Below are positions 15,186-21,847 of a stretch of 25,263 nucleotides of DNA, piece after piece. The DNA is from a virus. Below the pieces are notes generated by a model. It worked only from the letters and a program-made list of their open reading frames with translations, did no database searches and was not told the DNA's origin. The stretch is from the IMG/VR virus record IMGVR_UViG_3300027754_000402, positions 1 through 25,263 of that record, one strand, 5' to 3'. Made by a program: the position numbers and the translations under genes. The first letter of the stretch is position 1. The number at the start of each line of letters is the position of its first letter.

Positions 15186-15214
15186 AGCATAACACAAAAT
15201 CGGCTTAAAATAAC
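15186..15214 (-). promoter_or_regulatory. Minus-strand extended -10 promoter
   Basis: The minus strand reads TGTTATGCT at 15194-15186: an extended -10 (TGn) with hexamer TATGCT. The -35 at 17 bases (GTTATT, 15214-15209) is weak, as is common with extended -10 promoters. It diverges from the plus-strand promoter at 15237. Confidence 0.5.
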
Positions 15215-15236
15215 CACTACGGTTATGAAAATACTA

Positions 15237-15266
15237 TTGGCAACAACCAATGGCGTTTGCTATACT
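15237..15266 (+). promoter_or_regulatory. Strong sigma70-type promoter
   Basis: TTGGCA (15237-15242), 18-base spacer and TATACT (15261-15266), with TGC before the -10 (extended -10). Predicted start is about 15273. The next convincing start codon is at 15850, so the transcript begins with about 575 bases lacking an obvious gene. No Cro-type operator overlaps it, so it would stay active when the early promoters are repressed. Confidence 0.75.
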
Positions 15267-15272
15267 TCGATT

Positions 15273-15823
15273 GCAGCTAGGGTTATCCCGAAAGCTCTTT
15301 CCCTATCATTTGAGTTGCTGCACTCGATAGGGGCGTTGACCATACAACGTAAAAAAGGCGAGTAAGACAATGATGGGGCATTATTTCGAGGCGTTCTGCC
15401 GACCAAAAAAAATCCATTGTTTCAAATTTGTTCGAGTACCAAAGTTTTGGGGTATATGTCACCCCGTCCCACTGCACGGTTTTATGCGTCTAATCAGCGC
15501 CTAGGGCTGACACGGTTTGAAGTGAATGTGCGGTACCGGCCTAAAACCGGATGAGGAAAAGAGTTTGAGCGGGCAGGATGCCGGATGGCTTGAATGATGG
15601 ACTTGAGGACGGGAAACGGGCAGAGGGCGACCTCGACGGCTCAAGCACCACTGGGCACGTCTAATCTGAGCAGCAAGTGCGATTGGCGCCAGAAGTTCGG
15701 CGCATGTTTGCGGGGCTATACGTTGCCGCATCCAGCTCAGGATAATAAAACTTGAATACAGTGCGCAGTATATAAACACAGTCGGCATCCGGTGCCCTCT
15801 GGGCTTGGTATGGCTTGTTGATT
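15273..15823 (+). ncRNA. Candidate large structured RNA / long 5' leader
   Basis: Between the promoter and the 15850 gene no frame is convincing, but stems are frequent. CCCTATC/GATAGGG (15301-15332) with inner GAGT/ACTC has a loop GCTGC complementary to GCAGC at the RNA 5' end (15273-15277), a possible pseudoknot. Others are CGTTG/CAACG (15334-15349), GGGGT/ACCCC (15449-15465), CTTGAG/CTCAAG (15602-15645) enclosing GAGG-GCGA-CCTC with a GNRA loop, and CTGAGC/GCTCAG (15666-15740) enclosing GCGCC/GGCGC and GCGG/CCGC as a three-way junction. A GCCC/GGGC stem near 15800 followed by T-rich bases may mark the 3' end. Size resembles known giant phage RNAs (ROOL class), but no consensus match could be verified. 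Confidence 0.4.
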
Positions 15824-15849
15824 TAGTCCTGATAACAAATGGTAATTTC

Positions 15850-16104
15850 ATGAAAAAATCATTAAGGGAGAAACGAAAACTACACGAATATATTATAGAG
15901 CAGCGCGTCAATGAGGCATTCGAAAGGCTATGGCAGGTTCACACTGCTTGGTACTACTCAAAAATGTTAAACGGTAACAGGCTGGATTACTGGCCAAGCA
16001 AAAATAAATACAGATACAAAGGAAAAACTGAAATTGGTGATGTATTTGAGTTCATCAAGCAAAATGCTAATCCAATTGGAATTGCCAAAAACATCAACGA
16101 ATAA
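15850..16104 (+). CDS. Basic hypothetical protein
   Basis: Encodes 84 residues from the ATG at 15850; a longer frame from 15805 lacks a ribosome site. AT-rich compared with neighbours, and Lys/Arg/Tyr-rich (MKKSLREKRKLHEYIIEQRV; then WYYSKMLNGN and KYRYKGKTEIGDVFEFIKQ). The helical basic N-terminus suggests nucleic-acid binding, but no domain is recognised. The ribosome site is weak (GGTAA). It is the first gene after the structured leader. Composition suggests recent acquisition. Confidence 0.5.
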   Translation: MKKSLREKRKLHEYIIEQRVNEAFERLWQVHTAWYYSKMLNGNRLDYWPSKNKYRYKGKTEIGDVFEFIKQNANPIGIAKNINE

Positions 16105-16114
16105 GGGGGAAAGC

Positions 16115-16375
16115 ATGGACAAGTACGAACGGGAAAACAAAAAATACGTTGACGAACAACTAGCGCGACTGCCCCATCAACACAGGGACGCGGCACTAGC
16201 CAAATACACGCAGGCAATCAAGGACGGCTATCAGGCCATGGTTGTCGGTGGAATGGCCCCACAAATGGCTGAGACGCGCTCAGTAGCGGCGGCGAACACT
16301 AGGCTGGGTGATTATGTGGATGCAAGGCTAAAAACTTTAGGTGGGGCCACTCAGGCGCCTCCAGCTATGATATAG
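16115..16375 (+). CDS. Hypothetical helical protein
   Basis: Encodes 86 residues from the ATG at 16115 (AGGGGGA upstream). The N-terminal half is charged helix (MDKYERENKKYVDEQLARLP), followed by KYTQAIKDGYQAM and an Ala/Arg-rich helix; the end RLKTLGGATQAPPAMI is repeated in diverged form after the next gene (17131-17181). Function unknown. The repeat shows that this gene, or a relative, once existed in two copies flanking what is now the PP-loop gene. Confidence 0.6.
   Translation: MDKYERENKKYVDEQLARLPHQHRDAALAKYTQAIKDGYQAMVVGGMAPQMAETRSVAAANTRLGDYVDARLKTLGGATQAPPAMI
16325..16375 (+). repeat. Direct repeat copy A flanking the PP-loop gene
   Basis: These 51 bases encode RLKTLGGATQAPPAMI and stop. 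Copy B at 17131-17181 has the same length and frame; AAAACTTTAGG and CGCCTCCA blocks are conserved at the same spacing. The offset is 806 bases, just the size of the PP-loop gene unit. Confidence 0.75.
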
Positions 16376-16384
16376 GGTGCGCAC

Positions 16385-17137
16385 ATGAATATAATTTTTG
16401 GCAGCGGGGGAAATGATTCGGTTGCCCTAGTCCAGTGGGCAATAGAGAACAAGATCAAAAATTTGCACATAGCCTACAGTAACACAGGCTGGGCAGCTGA
16501 TTTTTGGGCTGGACGGTTGAATGAGTTTCGCAGGTTCATAGAAAAGAACGATGGGATTTACCACGAGATAGCTAGCGAGGGCATGGAAAGTCTTATAAAG
16601 CGTAAGCAGGCTTGGCCGCGTAACGGCATGGCTTTTTGCAGCTACGAATTAAAAATTAAACCGGCAATGGAATGGCTGAAAACTGTGGACCCTGACGCAA
16701 GCGCGACATGTTTGGTTGGTGTGCGGCGCGAAGAAAGCGCCAAGCGCAGCAATTGGCCGGAGTGGGTGGAGGAGTCACCAAACCATGGTGGGCGGTCGCT
16801 TAGGTCGCCACTAGTTAGGCACACCGAAAAAATGCGCAATGAGCTAATCCTGCGGGCTGGCTTTGAGGTGTTGCCGCACAGGTCAATGGAGTGTTACCCG
16901 TGTGTAAATGCTGGAAAATCAGACATTGCGATGCTCGACGCCGGCCGCGTTGATTATATAGAGCTGGTTGAGCTTGGTATGGGCGTAGGCCCTATTAGCG
17001 GGAAGAGAAAAACAATGTTCAGGCCTGCGAGCAAAAAAGGGGCGACAGGAATCCGTGACGTCTGGCAGTGGGCGCAAACGTCTAATTTTATTGCAGGACA
17101 AGCTGATATTTTTTGCGATAGCGGATTTTGCGGTTAA
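16385..17137 (+). CDS. PAPS-reductase-like PP-loop protein
   Basis: Encodes 250 residues. PP-loop SGGNDS (residues 7-12) binds the pyrophosphate of an adenylyl nucleotide. Further family signs are FCSYELKIKP with Cys85, GVRREESAKR (112-121), CYPC (170-173) and a C-terminal CDSGFCG (Cys244, Cys249), enough cysteines for an Fe-S or zinc site. The family includes PAPS reductases and DndC-type sulfur-transfer enzymes; phage members stand alone and have no settled substrate. No dnd genes are present here. AGGGTG precedes the ATG. The gene is flanked by duplicated ends of the upstream gene, a sign of insertion or recombination. Confidence 0.8.
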   Translation: MNIIFGSGGNDSVALVQWAIENKIKNLHIAYSNTGWAADFWAGRLNEFRRFIEKNDGIYHEIASEGMESLIKRKQAWPRNGMAFCSYELKIKPAMEWLKTVDPDASATCLVGVRREESAKRSNWPEWVEESPNHGGRSLRSPLVRHTEKMRNELILRAGFEVLPHRSMECYPCVNAGKSDIAMLDAGRVDYIELVELGMGVGPISGKRKTMFRPASKKGATGIRDVWQWAQTSNFIAGQADIFCDSGFCG

Positions 17138-17181
17138 AAACTTTAGGCGGGGCGGTTTATTCGCCTCCACAAATGCGGTAG
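17131..17181 (+). pseudogene. Remnant C-terminus of a copy of the 16115 gene
   Basis: In frame, these bases encode RLKTLGGAVYSPPQMR and a stop, compared with RLKTLGGATQAPPAMI at the end of the 16115-16375 gene (11 of 16 residues identical). A stop codon just upstream in this frame and the overlap with the last codons of the PP-loop gene show that only the tail of a second copy survives. It is therefore not an independent gene. Confidence 0.65.
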
Positions 17182-17278
17182 AATATTAGAAGGCCATGAC
17201 GAAAGCGCGAACGGATTCTAGTGGCCACATAAACGCAGTGTAGCAACTGTAAACAATCGAAAGGCAGCAAACAGCATT

Positions 17279-17363
17279 CTCTAGAGTCGCCACTTGTTGC
17301 CGTAACCTCGCCACCCCATGGCTTGCCTTTCAGCGGCATTGCTACCAAGTGGCGACCCTAGAG
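17279..17363 (+). promoter_or_regulatory. Hairpin covering the helicase ribosome binding site
   Basis: Bases 17279-17296 and 17346-17363 form an 18-position stem with one A-C mismatch (CTCTAG.GTCGCCACTTG with CAAGTGGCGAC.CTAGAG), and TGCCG/CGGCA extends it inside. The 3' arm contains most of the AGAGGG ribosome site (17360-17365) of the helicase ATG at 17372. GAAAGGCA (17259-17266) can instead pair with TGCCTTTC (17324-17331) in the loop. The T-run after the stem is only four bases, so translational control is more likely than termination. Confidence 0.6.
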
Positions 17364-17371
17364 GGTTTTGT

Positions 17372-18874
17372 ATGCAATATGAAGATTTAAGACATTTTCA
17401 GCAGGTGGCGGTATCAATGCTGCGGGCCGGCTGGAAAAAGCACGACACCCATCTAATCAACGCATCCTGTGGCTTTGGCAAAACAGCGGTGGCCAGCTAC
17501 CTAGCTCAGGCTTTCGCAAAATCAGGCCAAAAAACCCTGTTTGCGGCGCCCTACGTTACATTGGTTGACCAGACTTACACGCGGTTCAGCCAATACGGCC
17601 ACACCGACCTTGGAGTTATCTGGCAAAAAGACGAGCGCACTGACCCCACGGCAATGGTTCAGATTGCCAGCGCGGACACGCTGATTAGGCGCGCGTTCCC
17701 TGACGACATCAAAGTTTTGATAGTTGATGAATGTGACCTCAAGCGAAAGGCGATTTTGGAAATCATGAAGACGCCGGGGTTGAAAACCATAGGATTGACG
17801 GCGACGCCTTACGCAAAATGGCTTGGAACTCACTACCAGAATTTCATCAAACCCGTGACAACTCAACAGCTAATCGAAGACGGCCTGCTAACTCCGTTCG
17901 ATATTTCTGCGCCATTCCGTCCAGATTTGAAAGGCGTCAAGCTCAAAAAGAACTACGCTGGCGACTACGACTATGACGAGGACGCAATTAGTCAAATAAT
18001 GGGTGACGCTAAAATAGCTGGCAACATCCTAGACAACTGGCTGCGATATGGCGAAAACGAGCCTACTATTGGGTTTGCCCCGAACGTATCGACTGCGAAC
18101 GCATACACAACCCAGTTTAGGGCCGCAGGAATATCAGCGGAGGTTGTTACAGCCGATACACCGATTGAAGAGCGCAAGGTGATTTTCAATCGGTTCGCTG
18201 ACGGCATAGTTAAAGTGATTTGGAACGTGGGGGTGCTAGGCGCGGGGTTCGATTCGGACGTTCGCTGCATAATCTGGGCAAAGCCAACGAAATCAGAACG
18301 GACTTGGGTTCAGGGTGTTATGCGGGGGAGCCGCCCAGCGAAAGGAAAAACCAGTGCAAAATTGTTCGATCATAGCGGCACCTATTTCAGATTAGGATGC
18401 CCAACTCAGATTGAATATTTCGAGCTGCATGATGGTAGCGACGGAATGGAGGAGGCGCGCAAAGCCAAACGCGAAAAGCGCGAGAAATCCACCGAAGGCA
18501 AAACATGCACTCAGTGCCAGCGAGTAAAAGAGCCCGGCGAGTACGTGTGCCGCCGCTGCGGGCACAAGCCGCTGGCTGGTGAGATAACGGTGGACGTTGA
18601 CGAAACGATAGGGCTTAAAACGGTTTCGGGCAAAGTTAAGACGTACACGATGGAGGAGAAAGCCATTTTTTACGGGGAGTTGCTTGGCTATCAAAAAGAA
18701 CGCGCAAACGCTGGCAAAAATTACTCTGACGGCTGGGTGTCCAACCAATACAAAAAACGGTTTGGGGTGTGGCCGAAAGGACTGGCGAAAGTGCCGCGAC
18801 CTGTGAGCCCAACAACGGCCGGTTATATAAAATCCAGCCAGATAGCCTACGCAAAAGGCAGGGCCAAGGCATGA
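17372..18874 (+). CDS. Superfamily 2 DNA helicase with zinc motif
   Basis: Encodes 500 residues from the ATG at 17372 (an in-frame ATG at 17318 lies in the leader loop without a ribosome site). Motifs: Walker A SCGFGKT (32-38), DECD box (119-122), motif III TATP (143-146), motif VI QGVMRGSRP (314-322), and a zinc-ribbon-like CTQC...CRRC (379-382, 393-396). It is a DEAD/DEAH-type ATPase of the phage replication type, and with the downstream primase (4-base overlap) forms the replication module. A highly charged linker (EEARKAKREKREKS) precedes the zinc motif. Which DNA structure it opens cannot be read from the sequence. Confidence 0.85.
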   Translation: MQYEDLRHFQQVAVSMLRAGWKKHDTHLINASCGFGKTAVASYLAQAFAKSGQKTLFAAPYVTLVDQTYTRFSQYGHTDLGVIWQKDERTDPTAMVQIASADTLIRRAFPDDIKVLIVDECDLKRKAILEIMKTPGLKTIGLTATPYAKWLGTHYQNFIKPVTTQQLIEDGLLTPFDISAPFRPDLKGVKLKKNYAGDYDYDEDAISQIMGDAKIAGNILDNWLRYGENEPTIGFAPNVSTANAYTTQFRAAGISAEVVTADTPIEERKVIFNRFADGIVKVIWNVGVLGAGFDSDVRCIIWAKPTKSERTWVQGVMRGSRPAKGKTSAKLFDHSGTYFRLGCPTQIEYFELHDGSDGMEEARKAKREKREKSTEGKTCTQCQRVKEPGEYVCRRCGHKPLAGEITVDVDETIGLKTVSGKVKTYTMEEKAIFYGELLGYQKERANAGKNYSDGWVSNQYKKRFGVWPKGLAKVPRPVSPTTAGYIKSSQIAYAKGRAKA

Positions 18875-19824
18875 GCGAGACAACAGCACAGGCAGCACAC
18901 GGCAATTGGGAGTTTATATTCGAAAAGTATGGGATGCCACCAAAAACAGGAGGAAAGCATTACGATGGAGAGTGCCCGATATGCAAAGGGAAGGGAAAAT
19001 TTCGATTCGACGACAAGCGCGGGGATGGAGGGTGGATATGTAACTGTAATTCGGGAGCAGGGTTTAAGCTGTTGGAATTGGCGACAGGTAAAGATTTTAA
19101 AACGCTGGCCGCCGAAATAGACAAATTGCTAGGCCGTACATTCCAAACAGACCAGCGCCAGCCCACACAAAAAATGAACAAGGTGGCGCAGGCACGTGAA
19201 AAATTTTTGGCACTACCGGCGATAAAAGGCACCCGGGCGCAGGAGTATTTAAACGCGCGCGGGATTTACGAACTGCCGACGCGAGGTATTAGATTCTCAG
19301 AGTCAGAGCTGGACAGCTCCACAGGCCGCAAATTTGGCGCCATTTTCAGTGTGGCTAGTGATGAGTACGGTGAGCCGGTTTACATCCACAGGACGTACCT
19401 AGACGGAGCAGATAAGGCCAAGATTGAAGCGCCACGGAAGCTGTTTAGCTTGAAAGAGTTTGAAGGCCCAGCAGCGGTAAAAATGTTTGCAGTCGCGGAA
19501 GTGATGGGAATTAGCGAGGGAATCGAAACAGGTTTAAGCGCGCACGCATTGTACAAAATGCCGGTCTGGGCAACCCTGAACACCAGCATCATGCGGAAAT
19601 TCAGAGCGCCCACCGGAGTCAAGGCGCTGTACATTTTTGCGGATAACGACAAGAACGGGGCAGGGCTGGCGGCGGCGTTTGAGTGCGGTCACCGGAATGT
19701 TTTAACGAATAACGACGTGACTACGGTGGTGATTCGGTGGCCACAGGACTACGGGAAAGACTTCAATGATGTTTTGGTGGCTGGCGGGCAGGTTATCGAG
19801 TGGAGGTTAGGCAAAACTATTTGA
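18871..19824 (+). CDS. Primase with zinc ribbon and Toprim domain
   Basis: Encodes 317 residues from the ATG at 18871, overlapping the helicase stop (ATGA). N-terminal zinc-binding module: CPIC (35-38) and CNC (57-59) around GKGKFRFDDKRGDGGW, the P4-alpha/gp4-type ribbon that reads the template. Toprim: Glu217 in SEGIE and FADND (256-260, Asp258 and Asp260), the metal-binding acidic residues. A middle segment (EYLNARGIYELPTRGIRFSE) matches the linker typical of this family. No helicase domain is fused; the separate helicase upstream supplies it. Makes RNA primers on the lagging strand. Confidence 0.9.
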   Translation: MSETTAQAAHGNWEFIFEKYGMPPKTGGKHYDGECPICKGKGKFRFDDKRGDGGWICNCNSGAGFKLLELATGKDFKTLAAEIDKLLGRTFQTDQRQPTQKMNKVAQAREKFLALPAIKGTRAQEYLNARGIYELPTRGIRFSESELDSSTGRKFGAIFSVASDEYGEPVYIHRTYLDGADKAKIEAPRKLFSLKEFEGPAAVKMFAVAEVMGISEGIETGLSAHALYKMPVWATLNTSIMRKFRAPTGVKALYIFADNDKNGAGLAAAFECGHRNVLTNNDVTTVVIRWPQDYGKDFNDVLVAGGQVIEWRLGKTI

Positions 19825-19833
19825 AAAAATAGC

Positions 19834-19861
19834 TTTACTCCTTTAAATAATTTGTTATACT
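19834..19861 (+). promoter_or_regulatory. Extended -10 promoter before the 19894 operon
   Basis: TTTACT (19834-19839), 16-base spacer, TATACT (19856-19861), with TG one base before the -10 (TTTGTTATACT). The region is much more AT-rich than its surroundings. A CTATTT-GAAA-AAATAG hairpin (19817-19832) just after the primase stop lacks a good T-run but may slow readthrough. Confidence 0.6.
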
Positions 19862-19893
19862 GACAACATGCAAACACAACAGAGGAATTAAAA

Positions 19894-20103
19894 ATGTTAG
19901 AGATTAAAGCTGAAAATATAGAAAAAATTATTTCTGAAAATGCTGCTTTTGGTTATATAGCTTCAAAATGGGAAATTAGTGCTGACTACTGGCACCGCTT
20001 TATGACACCAAGCGAGCGCCTTAATCTATCTCAGAAAGTTGGCGTTAAAGGGCTGAAGCAAAGTTACGAGGCTTGCTTAAAGGTGATCGAAAATGCACTT
20101 TAA
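19894..20103 (+). CDS. Small hypothetical protein
   Basis: Encodes 69 residues with AGAGGAA as ribosome site. Sequence is helical and AT-rich in codon use; YIASKWEISADYWHRFMTPSE then KQSYEACLKVIEN. No family recognised. First gene behind its own promoter; the end overlaps the next ATG by 11 bases. Confidence 0.6.
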   Translation: MLEIKAENIEKIISENAAFGYIASKWEISADYWHRFMTPSERLNLSQKVGVKGLKQSYEACLKVIENAL

Positions 20104-20245
20104 GGAAAAGATATGGGAGGCTGTAAAGGCCTCCTTAAGGGCTGACGGGATAGCTTTAGGCGATAAAGAAAAAGCCGTTATAAGCCTTTCACAATGTTGT
20201 GCTGCTAGAGTTTGCATAGCTGTTTATTTGGAGTTTACGCAATGA
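20093..20245 (+). CDS. 50-residue hypothetical protein
   Basis: Begins MHFKEKIWEAVKASLRADGI and continues to CCAARVCIAVYLEFTQ, with an N-terminal amphipathic helix and a Cys-rich hydrophobic end. AGGTGA stands upstream of the ATG at 20093, inside the previous gene; the stop overlaps the next start (ATGA at 20242-20245). Coding is supported by this tight overlap. Function unknown. Confidence 0.5.
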   Translation: MHFKEKIWEAVKASLRADGIALGDKEKAVISLSQCCAARVCIAVYLEFTQ

Positions 20246-20412
20246 CCCCAAGCCAACAAGCAAAGGCAGCAGGCCTAAAAAACCTGCGCCAAGTTCAGCA
20301 GCTCACCGGCCAGAGTGCGCAAACGCTCGGCAATTGGGCCAAGCATAAGCCGGAGTTGTTCAGAATCGTTTTGATTGGGTGCCTCCCATTTTCACGGGCG
20401 GCCGCTAAATGA
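20242..20412 (+). CDS. Small helix-turn-helix protein
   Basis: Encodes 56 residues from the ATG at 20242, GGAG 9 bases upstream. The pattern QQAKAAGLKNLRQVQQLTGQ followed by SAQTLGNWAKHKPELFRIVL is the small HTH family found in many phages (helix, LxxVxxLTGxSxQTLxNWxxxKPELF). A role as DNA-binding regulator is likely; the target is unknown. Overlaps both neighbours by 4 bases. Confidence 0.65.
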   Translation: MTPSQQAKAAGLKNLRQVQQLTGQSAQTLGNWAKHKPELFRIVLIGCLPFSRAAAK

Positions 20413-20594
20413 AATACGCGGTGTGCGTCAAGAAAAGCTTGCAAGATCGGCTGTGCTCAGGCGGAAGAATCTGGGTAGGCTGGGGCGATGATTACGTTCA
20501 GAAGCATGAGCGGGTAACGACTGAAGACAAATCCAAGGCGAAATTACTGGTTAAACACTTTTGGGAGCATGTCGTAGAGGTGAGCAATGACTAA
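20409..20594 (+). CDS. Small hypothetical protein
   Basis: Encodes 61 residues: MKYAVCVKKSLQDRLCSGGR, then IWVGWGDDYVQKHERVTTED and a Lys-rich helix. Strand-rich with Trp and Gly. Overlaps the HTH stop (ATGA) and the next gene by 8 bases. No family recognised. Confidence 0.6.
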   Translation: MKYAVCVKKSLQDRLCSGGRIWVGWGDDYVQKHERVTTEDKSKAKLLVKHFWEHVVEVSND

Positions 20595-21048
20595 CTGTGA
20601 ATTCACAGTAGATTCAGCGCGCACACTAGCAGAGGCGCATCGGTGGCTAGATGCCAATTTTAAGGCTGAGGGATTCACCCGGTACAAGTGCAGGCATGGG
20701 AAAAGCGCGAGCCTTCCGATGAATGCGTTGCTTCACGTTTGGCTAGCTGAGCTGGCGGGACATTTTGCCAAGTGCGATCCTAAAGAGGTAAGCATAAACA
20801 TGGCCGAAGGCATGAAGCGCACGGCAAAAGGTTTGTGCTATCGGGAAACCGCATGGAGCTGGTTAGTACACGACGTTTTTTGTCCGATGACACACAGAGC
20901 AAAAGTTGATTACACAAGCAGCGCATCATGGGCCAAGGGCGAGAAGTCAGACTTTTTGAATTGGCTGCAAGCGTTCGCGGCCCAGCACGGGTGCATACTC
21001 GAATCGAAAGGCGAATTTTCGGAGCTGAAAAAGGCACAAAACCAATGA
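20587..21048 (+). CDS. NinB-like recombination-associated protein
   Basis: Encodes 153 residues. HGKSASLPMNALLHVWLAEL (about residues 38-57) followed by a Lys/Arg-rich middle (EGMKRTAKGL) and FLNWLQAFAAQHGCIL near the end follows the pattern of NinB-like phage proteins (KR-SL-QNALxHxW; terminal xFLxxLQxxAAxxGxxL). Lambda NinB binds single-stranded DNA and assists recombination. The similarity is clear in layout, but the central TSSASWAKGEKS segment differs from lambda. Next to an HNH-like and a RuvC-like gene, as in lambda nin-type regions. Confidence 0.5.
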   Translation: MTNCEFTVDSARTLAEAHRWLDANFKAEGFTRYKCRHGKSASLPMNALLHVWLAELAGHFAKCDPKEVSINMAEGMKRTAKGLCYRETAWSWLVHDVFCPMTHRAKVDYTSSASWAKGEKSDFLNWLQAFAAQHGCILESKGEFSELKKAQNQ

Positions 21049-21398
21049 TGAGAAAATCAACAGCGCAAAGCCGAGGGCCGAATGCGGCAGAGAAAGCGCA
21101 TATGGCATGGGTGAAGCACAACGGCGATTTTTGTTCAGCTTGCCAATGGCCGGCAATTCTTATTGTGCATCATTGCGAAGGCGCTACATTTAGACATAAC
21201 AAGATTTTAATAGGGCATTGGTTTGTGCTCGGGCTCTGCCAAGAATGCGACGACGTTGTTACGCACGGCAGTAGGCGCGCATTTCGGGAAAAGTTTGGGC
21301 CTCAGTCAGAGCTTTGGCTAAGGCAGTTTGAGCGGTATCCATTTAAAACTGAGTGCCCATTAGAGGTTCAGGCGGCAATTAAAGACTGGGGCAAATAA
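21045..21398 (+). CDS. HNH/Ref-like nuclease homologue
   Basis: Encodes 117 residues from the ATG at 21045 (ATGA overlap). C30-x2-C33 and C65-x2-C68 could hold zinc, with HH at 42-43 in the first beta strand as in HNH nucleases of the phage Ref/YbcO type, and LCQEC-DDVVTHGSRRAF-REKFG follows the family layout. The second-helix metal-binding His of a normal CxxCHxxxH motif is replaced (DD at 69-70; His74 remains), so activity is uncertain. Such proteins act in recombination with NinB and resolvases, which flank it here. Confidence 0.55.
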   Translation: MMRKSTAQSRGPNAAEKAHMAWVKHNGDFCSACQWPAILIVHHCEGATFRHNKILIGHWFVLGLCQECDDVVTHGSRRAFREKFGPQSELWLRQFERYPFKTECPLEVQAAIKDWGK

Positions 21399-21841
21399 TG
21401 ACTGACGTTTTCACGGTGGGGATTGACCCCGATTCAGAGCGCCATGGTTTTGCTGTTTATCTGAATGGAACATTAATAACGTGCGCGACAACAACGACAA
21501 TCGAAATTTTAAAAGAGCAATTCCCGCTGATGTGGCACGGGGTAATTAATGTTTCGATAGAGGACGTTATGGCCAACCAATTCGTCTATGCGCGCAACGT
21601 CAAAACCAGCAAGGCGGCACAGAGCAAAGTGGCGATGCACATAGGCCGCTGCCAGCAGGCGCAAGTGGAGCTTATTAGGTGGTTAGACCACATAGGCATG
21701 GGGTACGAGCTACATAAGCCGCAAAAGGGCAACTGGGCAAAAGACAAAGCCATGTTTGAGCGCATGACAGGCTGGACGGGCCGCAGCAATGAAGACGGAA
21801 GAAGCGCGGCATATTTTGGGTATCTAGCACTAAAAAAGTAA
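21398..21841 (+). CDS. RuvC-like Holliday junction resolvase
   Basis: Encodes 147 residues with an RNase H fold pattern: VGIDPDSERHGFAVY (Asp10 in the first strand), VSIEDV (Glu55, Asp56) and GRSNEDGRSAAYFG near the C-terminus (Asp133) supply the acidic residues of RuvC. It probably cuts branched phage DNA before packaging. The start overlaps the previous stop by one base. Last gene before a Cro-type promoter. Confidence 0.75.
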   Translation: MTDVFTVGIDPDSERHGFAVYLNGTLITCATTTTIEILKEQFPLMWHGVINVSIEDVMANQFVYARNVKTSKAAQSKVAMHIGRCQQAQVELIRWLDHIGMGYELHKPQKGNWAKDKAMFERMTGWTGRSNEDGRSAAYFGYLALKK

Positions 21842-21847
21842 ATTATT

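Noticed and set aside
15415-15450. TTGTTCGAGTACC resembles a tRNA T-loop.
   Set aside because: No flanking T-stem, acceptor stem or anticodon arm can be drawn around it.
15594-15755. A 53-codon plus-strand frame (MMDLRTGNGQ...) inside the structured region, and a 28-codon frame at 15580 in another frame.
   Set aside because: No clear ribosome site, two plausible-looking frames overlap each other, and frames of this length are expected by chance in GC-rich DNA of this size.
15273-15823. Template repeat RNA of a diversity-generating retroelement.
   Set aside because: No reverse transcriptase gene is encoded in the window and no near-identical copy of this segment is found in the tail genes.
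15283-15911. Minus-strand frames of 64 and 136 codons (15283-15477 and 15501-15911).
   Set aside because: No ribosome sites; the longer one runs antisense over the start of the 15850 gene and reads through RNA-like stems; composition is not protein-like.
16385-17137. DNA phosphorothioation (Dnd) system suggested by the PAPS-reductase-like gene.
   Set aside because: DndC-like alone is insufficient; no dndA, B, D, E or restriction partners lie nearby, and lone members are frequent in phages.
17318-17371. Upstream ATG at 17318 as start of the helicase.
   Set aside because: It lies in the loop of the leader hairpin without a ribosome site; ATG 17372 has AGAGGG correctly spaced and matches the usual N-terminus (direct entry to the helicase motif).
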